In this document: positions 1 to 8,144 of the stretch, piece after piece
How the letters are laid out: each line of letters opens with the position of its first letter
Position numbering within the stretch: the first letter of the stretch is position 1
From: Pseudarthrobacter phenanthrenivorans
GTDB lineage: Bacteria; Actinomycetota; Actinomycetes; Actinomycetales; Micrococcaceae
DNA length: 64,000 nucleotides
Reading direction: 5' to 3'
NCBI RefSeq assembly: GCF_000813845.1
Contig: NZ_JWTB01000013.1
Span: forward strand, 40,696-104,695
Notes under the pieces: generated by a model
The model's input: only the letters and a program-made list of their open reading frames with translations
What the model was told of the DNA's origin: nothing
The model's database searches: none
Position numbers and translations under genes: made by a program

Positions 1-41
1 GTGCGTGCCACCGTGTCCCCTCTTCAACTCCTTTTCGACGT

Positions 42-57
42 AGGGCCGGCCGGCCCT
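42..57. terminator. GC palindrome, possible terminator of the sugar ABC operon
   Basis: A perfect 16-bp palindrome, AGGGCCGGCCGGCCCT, extended by G:C pairs on both sides, lies about 110 bp downstream of the last gene of the minus-strand ABC operon. On that strand it is followed by TCGAAAAGG rather than a clear T run, so it is only a weak intrinsic-terminator candidate. No gene is seen in bases 1-168. Confidence 0.35.
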
Positions 58-168
58 GCGTTCACCCCCAAACCATGCATCTTCCCATTGAGCGGCCGGT
101 CAGTGATAACCCGGCAGGTGCGGGCAACGGGGAAGTGCGGCGCTGCGCTGATGCGTTCGGCTGCGCTG

Positions 169-417
169 CTACCTGCGGGCCGGAAGTTTCCGGCGCAGCC
201 GCACCATGCCGTACAGCGCCAGCAGGGTGGCGAGCAGGCCCAGCGCCCAGCCAAGCGCCGGCTGGGCAGTGACTTCCATCCAGACGGTAACTACCAGCAG
301 GACAAGTGCCCAGAAGGCAAGGAAGCCGATGACGATGTCAAAGTCCTCACCCGAACGGACCAGACGGCTGCGGCCTCCCGCCCCCGGGGTCCGGGGGCGG
401 GAACCGTGGTCCGTCAC
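169..417 (-). CDS. small two-helix membrane protein of the sugar ABC operon
   Basis: This 82-residue protein has a polar N-terminus, then two hydrophobic helices (about residues 28-46 and 53-71) and a short basic tail. No catalytic motif is visible. Its start codon overlaps the stop codon of the upstream permease gene, so it is very probably translationally coupled and belongs to the transporter operon. I do not recognise a named family. An accessory or assembly role for the transporter is inference from position only. Confidence 0.65.
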   Translation of the reverse strand: MTDHGSRPRTPGAGGRSRLVRSGEDFDIVIGFLAFWALVLLVVTVWMEVTAQPALGWALGLLATLLALYGMVRLRRKLPARR

Positions 418-1313
418 TTGACTGCACCTGCCGTGAGGCCGGCAACAATCTTGCGCTGGAAGACCAGCACCAGGATCACCAGCGGAATGGTGACGATGGT
501 GCCCGCGGCCATAATGGCCGTGTACGGGATCTGGTTGGGCTGGGCGCCGGCGAAGTTGGCAATGGCCACCGTGACCGGCTGCGTTGCGTCGCTGGACAGC
601 TGGCTGGCAATCAGGAACTCATTCCAAGAGGAAATGAACGCCAGGATTGCGGTGGTGAAGATTGCCGGCGCGGCCAGCGGCATGATGACCTTGCGGAAGG
701 CCTGTCCCTGGGTGCAGCCGTCAACGCGGGCCGATTCCTCCAGTTCCCACGGCATTTCCCGGAAGAACGAGGTCATGGTGTAGACCGTCAGCGGGAGCAC
801 AAAGGAGATGTTCGGGATAATCAGCGCCTGGTAGGTGCCCATCCAGCCGATGTTGGTGAACAGCTGGAAGAGCGGGGTGATCAGCGCAACGCCCGGGAAC
901 ATCGACGCTCCCAGGATGAAGCCGAGCACCAGGAATTTTCCCCGGAAGTTCAGGCGTGCCAGCGCGTAGGCCGCGAAGACGCCGATGAGCAGGGACACGA
1001 CGGTCACCACGCCGCCGATGAACACGCTGTTCAGCAGTGCCTGTCCGAACCGGTTGCCGAATGACGTGTCAAAGGCGGTCTTGAAGTTGTCCAGGGTTAC
1101 GTGGGTGGGCAGGATCGACGTGTCATACGTGAAGCCCACCTCCCTGAACGCGGTAACCACCATCCAGTACGCCGGCGCCAGGCACCAGAGCAGGATGATC
1201 GCGGCACTGATGTAGGTGCGGCCCTGAGCCCACTTCTCGCGGTTCTGGGCAGCCTTGCGGCCCTTGTCCTGCCGGGCACGAAGCGCGGAGGCGTCAGCTG
1301 TTGCCGTGGTCAT
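414..1313 (-). CDS. carbohydrate ABC transporter permease, MalG type
   Basis: Inner-membrane permease (299 aa) of a CUT1-family sugar importer. About six hydrophobic helices are visible. The conserved cytoplasmic EAA loop appears near residue 190 as EESARVDGCTQGQAFRKVIMPLAAP, shown here only by its key E-A-G-P residues, and it contacts the ATPase. It overlaps the upstream MalF-type permease gene by four bases and the downstream small membrane gene by four bases. The operon encodes no ATPase, so a shared MsiK/MalK-type ATPase elsewhere in the genome is expected, as is usual in actinobacteria. Alpha-glucoside specificity is inferred from the divergent GH13 gene. Confidence 0.93.
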   Translation of the reverse strand: MTTATADASALRARQDKGRKAAQNREKWAQGRTYISAAIILLWCLAPAYWMVVTAFREVGFTYDTSILPTHVTLDNFKTAFDTSFGNRFGQALLNSVFIGGVVTVVSLLIGVFAAYALARLNFRGKFLVLGFILGASMFPGVALITPLFQLFTNIGWMGTYQALIIPNISFVLPLTVYTMTSFFREMPWELEESARVDGCTQGQAFRKVIMPLAAPAIFTTAILAFISSWNEFLIASQLSSDATQPVTVAIANFAGAQPNQIPYTAIMAAGTIVTIPLVILVLVFQRKIVAGLTAGAVK

Positions 1314-2347
1314 TTCTTCCCCTTTCCGGTGGCGCCGCTTTGTTCAACCACGTTTGCGCCGAGGAAGCGGACGAAGATGAAGGCGACGAGGAAGATGATG
1401 ATGAAGGTGATGGTGGACAGCGCGGCCGCCGAGTTGAAGCCTTGCCTGATCTGGTTGATCACCAGGATGGACAAGGTGGTGGTGTTGTTGGCACCGCCGG
1501 TGAGGATGTACGGCAGGTCGAACATGCGCAGCGCATCCAGGGTACGGAACAGGATTGCCACCATCAGTGCCGGCTTGACCAGCGGAAGGGTGATCAGGCG
1601 GAACCGCTGCCATGCCGAGGTTCCATCCACCTTTGCTGCCTCATACACCTCAGCCGGAATCATCTGCAGACCTGCCAGGATCAGCAACGCCATGAACGGC
1701 GTGGTCTTCCAAACGTCCGCGATGACCACAGCCCACTTGGCCGGCCACTCGCTGCCCGTCCACAGGATGGTGGTGTTGAACAGTTTGTTGGCGATTCCTT
1801 CGAACGCGAAGATGAAGAACCAGAGCTTCGCGGTGACGGCCGTGGGAATGGCCCACGGCACCAGGACAGCGGCACGGACCAGGCTGCGGCCGCGGAATTC
1901 ACGGGCCATGATCATGGCCATCCAGAAGCCAAGGACCGTTTCGAACGCCACCGTGACGACGGTGAAGAAGAACGTGGTGGCTGTGGCGGACCAGAACTGG
2001 CCGCCCAGGGTACCGGGCGGGCACGCTACGGTTCCACCGTCCGGCGACGAACACTGCTGCGCCAGCCAGTTCACATAGTTCTGGATGCCGGCAGGGCCGC
2101 CCGCGGTAAACAGGCCGGTGGCGGGGTCCAGGCCGGCATCCTTCTGGAAGGACATGACAATGGCACTGATGATCGGGTAAACGATGACGATGCCCAAAGC
2201 GATGATCGTGGGGGCGAGCAGCCAGGATGCCCAGCGCCCCTGGCTGGCGATCCTGTTGTCTTCCCCTACACCCTTGGGCGCGTGATGGACGGGGGTCCCG
2301 CCCGACGCCGGTGCCTTGACCGGCGTCGGGCCTAGTTCGGTTGCCAT
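1310..2347 (-). CDS. carbohydrate ABC transporter permease, MalF type
   Basis: Second permease (345 aa) of the CUT1 sugar importer. After a proline-rich cytoplasmic N-terminus, the first membrane helix is near residues 38-58. A periplasmic segment follows, then the permease core with an EAAKVDGTSAWQRFRLITLP-type EAA loop. The start at 2347 (MATELGP) is chosen because it lies just seven bases after the binding-protein stop. A longer open frame to 2512 would overlap that gene and lacks family resemblance. It pairs with the MalG-type permease as a heterodimer. Confidence 0.92.
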   Translation of the reverse strand: MATELGPTPVKAPASGGTPVHHAPKGVGEDNRIASQGRWASWLLAPTIIALGIVIVYPIISAIVMSFQKDAGLDPATGLFTAGGPAGIQNYVNWLAQQCSSPDGGTVACPPGTLGGQFWSATATTFFFTVVTVAFETVLGFWMAMIMAREFRGRSLVRAAVLVPWAIPTAVTAKLWFFIFAFEGIANKLFNTTILWTGSEWPAKWAVVIADVWKTTPFMALLILAGLQMIPAEVYEAAKVDGTSAWQRFRLITLPLVKPALMVAILFRTLDALRMFDLPYILTGGANNTTTLSILVINQIRQGFNSAAALSTITFIIIFLVAFIFVRFLGANVVEQSGATGKGKK

Positions 2348-2354
2348 GGCAGAA

Positions 2355-3644
2355 CTACGATCCCGCACCGGCGGATTCGATGGACTTCTGCATGTCAGAA
2401 AGTGCGGTTTCCACTGTCTTTTCTCCCTTGATAGCGGAGTATGCGTTGTCTTGGATTGCCTTGGTGACGGCCGGGTAGAAAGGCGTGACCGGACGCGGCA
2501 CGGCATTCTCAATAGAGGTCTTCAGGACCGGCAGGTACGGCAGTTTGCCAACCAGTTCCTGGTCCGTGTACAGCGAACCGAGCACTGGAGCCAGGGAGCC
2601 CTGGGTTGCGTAGAACTTCTCGCTCTCGGCTGAGGTCAGGAACTTTACGAAGTCCAGCGCCGTGGCCTTGTGCTTGGAGTAAACGCTGATCGCGGTGTTG
2701 TGGCCGCCCAGCGAGGAAGCGCCGGGGCCGCTCTTGCCCGGAAGGGCGGTCATGCCGAACTTGTCCTTCACAGCGGAGGAGCCTTCGGTGCTCATCAGGC
2801 TGTAGACGTAAGGCCAGTTGCGCAGGAAGAGAAGCTTGCCGCTCTGGAAGGCCTGCCGGCTGTCCTCTTCCTTGTAGGTGATGGCTTCCTTCGGAATGTT
2901 GCCGTCGGCGTAGGCCTTGGCCAGGTTCTCCAGCCCGGCTTTGGCCTCCGGGGTGTTCAGGTTGGGCTTGCCGTCCTTGTTAAGGACAGAACCGCCGGCG
3001 GAGTTGATGGCCTCGGACGCGTTCACCGTGAGGCCCTCGTACTTGCTGAACTGGCCTGCGTAGCAGCCGATGTTGTTCTGCTTGGCAATGGAGCACATGC
3101 CCATCATCTCGTCCCAGGTCTTGGGCGGGTTGGGGACCAGGTCCTTCCGGTAGAACAGGATGCCACCATCTGAGGTCCGCGGGGCTGCGTACAAGGTGCC
3201 CTTGTAGGTAGCGCTCTGGACCGTGGCGGGGAGCATGGCACTCGTGTCGATTGCCATCTTGTCCTTCAGCGGCTGCAGCCAGCCCTTGGCTGCGAATTCC
3301 GCAGTCCAGACGACGTCCACGTCTGTCACATCGTAGTCGGACTGCTTTGCCTGGAAGTGCTGGACCAGGTCATCGTGCTGCTGGTCGGCCTGGTCGGTCT
3401 GTTCCTTGAAGGTGACTTGCTCATCTTTGTGAGCCGCATTCCACTTCTCGATGAGGGGACGGATCACATTGTTGTTGTCCTTGCCCTGCACGAAGGTGAT
3501 CGGGCCGCGGGCATCCATATTGGCGTCAGCGTCGCTGCCTCCGCCTCCACCCGTGGTGCCGCCTCCACCTCCGCCGCAGGCGGACAACGTAAGGGCCAGA
3601 ATGCCGGCAGTGGCAGCCGGAAGCAGGAATCTCGGGGTTTTCAT
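2355..3644 (-). CDS. extracellular sugar-binding lipoprotein (ABC importer)
   Basis: 429-residue solute-binding protein of family 1. The signal peptide ends in a lipobox (LSACGGG, Cys about residue 23), followed by a Gly-rich linker, so it is anchored to the outer face of the membrane. The mature part shows the usual two-lobe binding-protein pattern with scattered aromatic residues (for example RTSDGGILFYRKD near 160). It is the first gene of the importer operon and diverges from an alpha-glucosidase, which suggests an alpha-glucoside (trehalose, maltose or isomaltose type) ligand. The exact sugar cannot be read from the sequence. Confidence 0.92.
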   Translation of the reverse strand: MKTPRFLLPAATAGILALTLSACGGGGGGTTGGGGGSDADANMDARGPITFVQGKDNNNVIRPLIEKWNAAHKDEQVTFKEQTDQADQQHDDLVQHFQAKQSDYDVTDVDVVWTAEFAAKGWLQPLKDKMAIDTSAMLPATVQSATYKGTLYAAPRTSDGGILFYRKDLVPNPPKTWDEMMGMCSIAKQNNIGCYAGQFSKYEGLTVNASEAINSAGGSVLNKDGKPNLNTPEAKAGLENLAKAYADGNIPKEAITYKEEDSRQAFQSGKLLFLRNWPYVYSLMSTEGSSAVKDKFGMTALPGKSGPGASSLGGHNTAISVYSKHKATALDFVKFLTSAESEKFYATQGSLAPVLGSLYTDQELVGKLPYLPVLKTSIENAVPRPVTPFYPAVTKAIQDNAYSAIKGEKTVETALSDMQKSIESAGAGS

Positions 3645-3744
3645 TAGCTTGAAGCTCCTCGCTGAGTGACAAGTAAGTCGACAGTGCGCTTGCTAGGTGA
3701 GGTTGATGTGGTGACCATCACACTAGTAAGGTAGCTGTCGGGAA

Positions 3745-3758
3745 TGCAAGCGTTTACA
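3745..3758. promoter_or_regulatory. LacI-family operator between ABC operon and alpha-glucosidase
   Basis: TGCAAGCGTTTACA matches the classical LacI/GalR half-site pattern TG-AA-CG-TT-CA around a central CG. It lies in the 140-bp gap between the divergent binding-protein gene and the alpha-glucosidase, 27 bases before the latter's ATG, where a repressor could shut both directions. No LacI-family gene lies in the window, so the regulator is encoded elsewhere. Confidence 0.65.
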
Positions 3759-3784
3759 TCAAAAAGTTATCAGAGGGGAACCAA

Positions 3785-5647
3785 ATGCCCGACCCGTCCG
3801 TTCCTGCACCCCGTCCAGCGCATTCGGCCTGGTGGGCGGACGCCGTCGTATACCAGATCTATCCACGGTCCTTTGCGGACGGCAATGCGGACGGGATGGG
3901 CGACCTGCGCGGAGTGATGGATCGGCTCGCCTACCTTGAACGGCTCGGAGTGGACGCTGTGTGGCTGTCCCCTTTTTATAAGTCGCCGCAGGCCGACGGC
4001 GGGTACGACGTTGCAGACTACCGGCAGGTGGACCCCCTGTTCGGGTCCCTTGCGGACTTCGACTCGATGTTGCAGGAAGCTCACCGCCGCGGCCTGAAGG
4101 TCATTGTGGACCTGGTTCCCAACCACACCTCGGACGAACACGCTTGGTTCCAGGAGGCTTTGGCGGCGGCGCCGGGCAGCCGGGAACGGGACCGCTACAT
4201 CTTCCGGGAGGGCAGGGACGAGGTACCCGGGTCCGGTGACGGCAAGGTGGCACCCAACAACTGGAAATCAATCTTCGGCGGCCCGGCCTGGAGCCGGATA
4301 ACGGAGGCCGACGGGGCTCCCGGCCAGTGGTACCTGCACCTCTTCGACACCAAGCAGCCGGACCTGAACTGGGAGAACCCGGAAGTGCAGGAGGAGATGC
4401 GCTCCGTGCTGCGCTTCTGGCTGGACCGTGGCGCGGACGGCTTCCGGGTGGATGTTGCGCACGGCCTGGTGAAGGAACAGGGACTGCCTGACTGGGATGG
4501 GGCGGCCGCCATGGTGGAAGGAACATCCCATCGGGCCCGGGAGAGCCTCCAGCCCGGAGATGCTCCCCATGCCCACACCGACGCCGAAGAACCGCACCGG
4601 GCCGTCTCGCCCATGTATCCACCGTCGCCCTTCTTTGACCAGGACGGTGTCCACGCCATCTACCGGGACTGGAACCGGGTCCTGGCGGAGTACGGTGGCG
4701 ACCGGATGATGGTGGCGGAAGCCTGGGTGGAACCGGCCGAACGCCTGGCAAGGTACGTCCGGCCGGACGAGATGCAACAGGCCTTCAATTTTGATTTCCT
4801 GCTGGCCGGCTGGGACGCCGAACGGATGACCGAAGCCATTGATGCCTCCCTGGTGGCGGCAGCATCCGTCGGGGCGCCGCCGACCTGGGTACTCAGCAAC
4901 CACGACACCGTGCGGCATACCAGCCGGTTCGGGCTCAAAGACCCCACCACGTTCCCCAAGGGCATCGGGCCCGGTGACGAACAACCGGACGCGGCCCTTG
5001 GCCTGGCCCGGGCCCGCGCCGCTACCTTGGTGGCGCTGGCGCTTCCGGGATCCGCCTACCTTTACCAGGGCGAGGAATTGGGGCTTCCGGAGCACACCAC
5101 CCTTCCCGACGACGCCAGGCAGGACCCTACGTTCTTCCGGACGCATGGCGCGGAGATCGGCCGTGATGGCTGCCGGGTTCCGCTGCCGTGGGTGGCTGAC
5201 CGGCCCGGTTTCGGTTTCTCCGGCGACCAGTCCGGGGAGGCGGCCGGGCCGTGGCTGCCACAGCCGGAAAGCTTTGGCCCGTTGGCCGCCGACCAGCAGG
5301 AGGGCGAGGAGGGGTCAACCCTGGAGCTCTACCGGGCCGCGCTGGCGTTCAGGTCGGCGGAGCGCCTTGGCAGCGGCACCGTGGAATGGACCGATGAACA
5401 CGCTCCGGACAGCGGGTTGCTGGTTTTTCGGAACGGGAATGTGGTGGTCCTGTCCAATATGGGCTTCGCCTCCGCGCCCGTTCCCGAGGGATATGCCGTG
5501 GTCATGTCCAGCGGCCCGGAGCCCGCCGTGGATTGGGCCGCAATGCGTGAGGTTCCCGTGGACTGCACTGTGTATCTACAGCTCGAAGGGTATCTACAGC
5601 TCGAAGGGCATCTACAGGGCAACCCGTCCGCGCGGGCCAACCTGTAG
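3785..5647 (+). CDS. GH13 alpha-glucosidase / oligo-1,6-glucosidase
   Basis: Cytoplasmic 620-residue glycoside hydrolase family 13 enzyme that would cleave imported alpha-glucosides to glucose. All GH13 signatures are present: region I DLVPNH (109-114), nucleophile Asp223 in GFRVDVAHG, acid/base Glu312 in VAEAWVE, and the SNHD motif with Asp374. No signal peptide is seen. The start is supported by an AGAGGGGA ribosome site. It diverges from the sugar ABC importer and shares its operator. The C-terminus carries an odd short tandem repeat (YLQLEG-YLQLEG-HLQG) just before the stop, probably a recent 18-bp duplication outside the catalytic fold. Confidence 0.93.
   Translation: MPDPSVPAPRPAHSAWWADAVVYQIYPRSFADGNADGMGDLRGVMDRLAYLERLGVDAVWLSPFYKSPQADGGYDVADYRQVDPLFGSLADFDSMLQEAHRRGLKVIVDLVPNHTSDEHAWFQEALAAAPGSRERDRYIFREGRDEVPGSGDGKVAPNNWKSIFGGPAWSRITEADGAPGQWYLHLFDTKQPDLNWENPEVQEEMRSVLRFWLDRGADGFRVDVAHGLVKEQGLPDWDGAAAMVEGTSHRARESLQPGDAPHAHTDAEEPHRAVSPMYPPSPFFDQDGVHAIYRDWNRVLAEYGGDRMMVAEAWVEPAERLARYVRPDEMQQAFNFDFLLAGWDAERMTEAIDASLVAAASVGAPPTWVLSNHDTVRHTSRFGLKDPTTFPKGIGPGDEQPDAALGLARARAATLVALALPGSAYLYQGEELGLPEHTTLPDDARQDPTFFRTHGAEIGRDGCRVPLPWVADRPGFGFSGDQSGEAAGPWLPQPESFGPLAADQQEGEEGSTLELYRAALAFRSAERLGSGTVEWTDEHAPDSGLLVFRNGNVVVLSNMGFASAPVPEGYAVVMSSGPEPAVDWAAMREVPVDCTVYLQLEGYLQLEGHLQGNPSARANL
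5573..5620 (+). repeat. 18-bp tandem repeat at the 3' end of the alpha-glucosidase gene
   Basis: Two and a half copies of TATCTACAGCTCGAAGGG occur in tandem, in frame with the coding sequence, and encode YLQLEG repeated. The third copy is degenerate (CATCTACAGGGC). The unit is a multiple of three, so copy-number change would lengthen or shorten the protein tail without a frameshift. Confidence 0.85.
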
Positions 5648-5690
5648 GGCTGCCGGGGGCAGCTTCCCGCCCACCCCACGGGCTCAGCTT

Positions 5691-6302
5691 TCAGCGGACG
5701 CGCTCAGCCCGGCTGAAGCGCGTCCGTGCCCCCGCTCCTATATGCACCAGGACTGGTATCTCCCCGCCCACAACGGACTCCAGCGCTGTGATGAGTTCCG
5801 AGACCTCGGCAGCAAGCAGGTGGGGCGCCACACCCTGGCGCGGCAGGAGCCGGACCTTCAACGCGGGCGAACCTTTGACGTCATAGGTGGCTATCGTGGC
5901 GCCCGCGAGGTCCGGCCGGCCCTCCAGCGCATGCTTGAGTGCCTGCTCGGCCACCCCTCCCCCGATCCGGATATCGCCCGGGGTGTTGCCGGGATCATAT
6001 TCCTCGACGAGGAGATTTGACCGGCCCTTGCCCTGCTGCGCGATCCAGGCCACCATGAGCCCCATCAGTGCCAGCAGTACCAGCGCCGCCACGATCCACA
6101 ACCAGCTTTCGGGCCGGCCCGGGAACCGTGTTGCGTCGAAGAGCTGGTTGATGCCGCCCCAGGCCCAGCCGGACCAGGAGTGCCACCAGGGTGCTACCGG
6201 AGGTACGGTTGTCAGCAGTACCAGCAGGAGGCCGGCTCCCACCAGGACCAGGCCCAGCACAGTGAGCAAAACGCGGTTGAGCAATGCCGGTGTGCTGTTC
6301 AT
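5691..6302 (-). CDS. amaP: AmaP-like membrane anchor of the Asp23 envelope-stress operon
   Basis: 203-residue protein with two N-terminal hydrophobic helices (about 11-31 and 64-83) followed by a soluble domain of alternating hydrophobic residues. The arrangement matches AmaP-type proteins, which recruit Asp23/Gls24 proteins to the membrane. It is the last gene of a five-gene operon led by an Asp23-family gene and overlaps the preceding DUF6286-like gene by four bases. A role in cell-envelope or alkaline stress is known for the family, and inferred here. The gene symbol is by resemblance. Confidence 0.72.
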   Translation of the reverse strand: MNSTPALLNRVLLTVLGLVLVGAGLLLVLLTTVPPVAPWWHSWSGWAWGGINQLFDATRFPGRPESWLWIVAALVLLALMGLMVAWIAQQGKGRSNLLVEEYDPGNTPGDIRIGGGVAEQALKHALEGRPDLAGATIATYDVKGSPALKVRLLPRQGVAPHLLAAEVSELITALESVVGGEIPVLVHIGAGARTRFSRAERVR

Positions 6303-6937
6303 GCTCCGATCACCCCTGACGGCGCCACGTTGACGCGGGGAACCGGGGCCGGCTGCAGCAGCATCTGCTCCAGTTCGTCGCGGACGGCTTCCAGGACTCG
6401 GTCCTGGTCAACGGGGACCCCGGAGGTGGGCCGGACGTTCACCAGCACCTGCCGCTGGGAGACAACCACCATCACCTGCTCCGGTGTGACGTTGGCGGCA
6501 AGCCGTGCCCGGCGAGCGAGCGAGGAGGCGATGACCTCGTCATCCACCACTACGGCCGGTGAGCCCGGGCCGTGTCCGGTAGCCAGCAGGTGGCGGGCGC
6601 GCTTGCCGGGCAGAATCCCGTTGAGCAGGAAGATCAGTCCCACCATGGCGAGCACGGCTCCGGTTGCAGCCAGCAGCAGCGGCGGGACGCCGGCCGGGAG
6701 GTCCACGATGCGCTGCGCTGCCACCTGTGGTTCGATCAGCCACGCCGGCTGGCCCAGGGCATGGACCCCAGACTCGAGGACGCCATAGGCGGCCAGCACG
6801 AGGACCAGGACGGCGGCGGCGACCGATACGGCGGCCCGGGAGGAATGTGTCTCGCGGTAGAGGATCCTGCGCATGTCGGGTCCGTTGCTTCTTTGCGAAC
6901 CGCTTTCCGTCCGGCGGTCTTCCACGCTGCTGCTCAC
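6299..6937 (-). CDS. DUF6286-type membrane protein in the Asp23 operon
   Basis: 212-residue protein with a charged N-terminal tail, two membrane helices (about 36-56 and 88-108) and a C-terminal soluble domain (about 125-205) rich in Val-Asp-Val patterns (VVVSQRQVLVNVRPTSG). It resembles the actinobacterial DUF6286 proteins that accompany Asp23 genes, whose molecular function is unknown. It overlaps both neighbours by about four bases, indicating coupled translation. Confidence 0.7.
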   Translation of the reverse strand: MSSSVEDRRTESGSQRSNGPDMRRILYRETHSSRAAVSVAAAVLVLVLAAYGVLESGVHALGQPAWLIEPQVAAQRIVDLPAGVPPLLLAATGAVLAMVGLIFLLNGILPGKRARHLLATGHGPGSPAVVVDDEVIASSLARRARLAANVTPEQVMVVVSQRQVLVNVRPTSGVPVDQDRVLEAVRDELEQMLLQPAPVPRVNVAPSGVIGA

Positions 6938-7314
6938 TGAACCCGCCCTCCTGCGCTGATCCGTGTTCCGCTGATGCGGATGTCCACCCGGCTCACCCGG
7001 GAACCGCTCAGCTCCGAAACTGTTGCCAGGATGTTTTCCTTGGCCTTCACGGCCCGGTCCCGGATGGAGCCGCCGCTTGCCCTGACGCGTCCCGGGTCCC
7101 GCACCACTGACTGCAAAGGCGGGATGCTGATGGGTGCGACGAGGGACAAAGCCAGCAGGCCGTCGTCGTCCGTCCAGTCGGCCCGCACATCCTCGGCGTC
7201 GACGCCAAGCGCCTCGGCGGCGGCCGCCCTGGCCAGGCTGGTCAACGCCTGGGTGCTGATCCGGTTATGGCCGCTGAGCGCCTGCCCACGCACAACGGGC
7301 GCGGGCGATGTCAT
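6934..7314 (-). CDS. small Asp23-operon protein of unknown function
   Basis: 126-residue soluble protein with an alanine-rich helix (about 22-40), then beta-strand-like Asp23/Gls24-type patterning (LLALSLVAPISIPPL) and a C-terminal strand pair ending in RISAGGRVQ. The start at 7314 overlaps the stop of the DUF2273 gene (ATGA). The longer open frame to 7581 runs through two neighbouring genes and is rejected. It may be a divergent Asp23-like domain that assembles with the first gene product. That is inference. Confidence 0.65.
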   Translation of the reverse strand: MTSPAPVVRGQALSGHNRISTQALTSLARAAAAEALGVDAEDVRADWTDDDGLLALSLVAPISIPPLQSVVRDPGRVRASGGSIRDRAVKAKENILATVSELSGSRVSRVDIRISGTRISAGGRVQ

Positions 7315-7502
7315 GAGGACGAGCGCCGGCCGGTGATGGCATCGAAGACGCCGCGCAGGTCCAGTTTTCCTTCCGCGGCACGCCCCAGCAGGGCTCCGAT
7401 GGCCATGAAAAGCAGGGAGACAAGGAAGCCCCAGAGGCCGAACTGGAGGGACATGAACGCCACGAATGCGCCCAGGGCGGTGCCCGCGACGGTGAGGCTC
7501 AC
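7311..7502 (-). CDS. DUF2273-like small membrane protein
   Basis: 63-residue protein made almost entirely of two hydrophobic helices (about 2-20 and 22-43) with a short charged tail. Small DUF2273 proteins commonly sit next to Asp23/Gls24 genes in Gram-positive bacteria. It overlaps the stop of the Asp23 gene and the start of the next gene by four bases each, so it is firmly part of the operon. Confidence 0.72.
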   Translation of the reverse strand: MSLTVAGTALGAFVAFMSLQFGLWGFLVSLLFMAIGALLGRAAEGKLDLRGVFDAITGRRSSS

Positions 7503-7948
7503 AGCAGCGCCTCCCGCTCGGGCCCGGCGGGGGCGGTGGTCTTAACCGGCGCCGGCACGTAGACGTCGGTAATCTCCACATTCACTTCGATAACCTGAAG
7601 CCCCACCAGTTCCTCCACCGCGCGGTAGACGGCCGCGCGGACGTCGTTGGCCAGCGCGTGCAGGGGCGTTCCGTAGCTTGCCACCAAAGTGATGTCGACG
7701 GCGACCTGCGTTTCGCCCACTTCTGCGTGGACGCCCGCGGCGTGGTCGGAACTCCCCACTGCGTCACGGATGGCCCCAAGGGCCCGGGACGGGACCGAAC
7801 CTAAAGAGTAGACGCCGGGAACTGACCGGGCCGCGATTCCCGCCACCTTCGCCACGGCAGTCTCGGAGATGATTGTCCGGCCCGGACCGGGAGCCGGGCT
7901 TGCGGCAGGGCGGCTTGGCACTACAGGCTGTGGGTTCTGGTATTCCAT
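7499..7948 (-). CDS. Asp23/Gls24 family envelope stress response protein
   Basis: 149-residue protein. After a proline-rich head comes the Asp23 core (about 28-130) with the typical opening TIISETAVAKVAGIAARSVPGVY and a V-VDITLVASYGTPLHALANDVR segment, quoted by key residues. Asp23 proteins are abundant, membrane-associated and linked to cell-wall stress. The start at 7948 is chosen for the GGGGGAG ribosome site just upstream; the open frame reaches 8014. It is the first gene of the five-gene operon 7948-5691. Confidence 0.85.
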   Translation of the reverse strand: MEYQNPQPVVPSRPAASPAPGPGRTIISETAVAKVAGIAARSVPGVYSLGSVPSRALGAIRDAVGSSDHAAGVHAEVGETQVAVDITLVASYGTPLHALANDVRAAVYRAVEELVGLQVIEVNVEITDVYVPAPVKTTAPAGPEREALL

Positions 7949-8044
7949 CAGGCACTCCCCCTTCTGTTGTTTCCACCCTATCCCCAGCCCGGGGCGTTGT
8001 GCCGGAATCCCCACGGCCCGCCGACAGGCCTTGCTTAAAGGGCC

Positions 8045-8078
8045 CAGGCGGGAACGCCCCCAAGGACATTCCCGCCTG
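8045..8078. terminator. hairpin between levansucrase and the Asp23 operon
   Basis: Ten-base perfect arms CAGGCGGGAA / TTCCCGCCTG enclose a 14-base loop. It lies downstream of the minus-strand levansucrase gene and upstream of the minus-strand Asp23 operon. The expected T run is weak (CCCTTTAAG), so it may be a poor intrinsic terminator or a structured leader. Confidence 0.4.
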
Positions 8079-8144
8079 AGCGGTGCCGCCTGTGTCAGCG
8101 GCGATGCGGCGCGGGCCGCAGTCTATTCAGGTTTGTACGCCGGC

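Noticed and set aside
1..783. Plus-strand frame open from the window edge
   Set aside because: Antisense to the permease and small membrane gene; no family resemblance.
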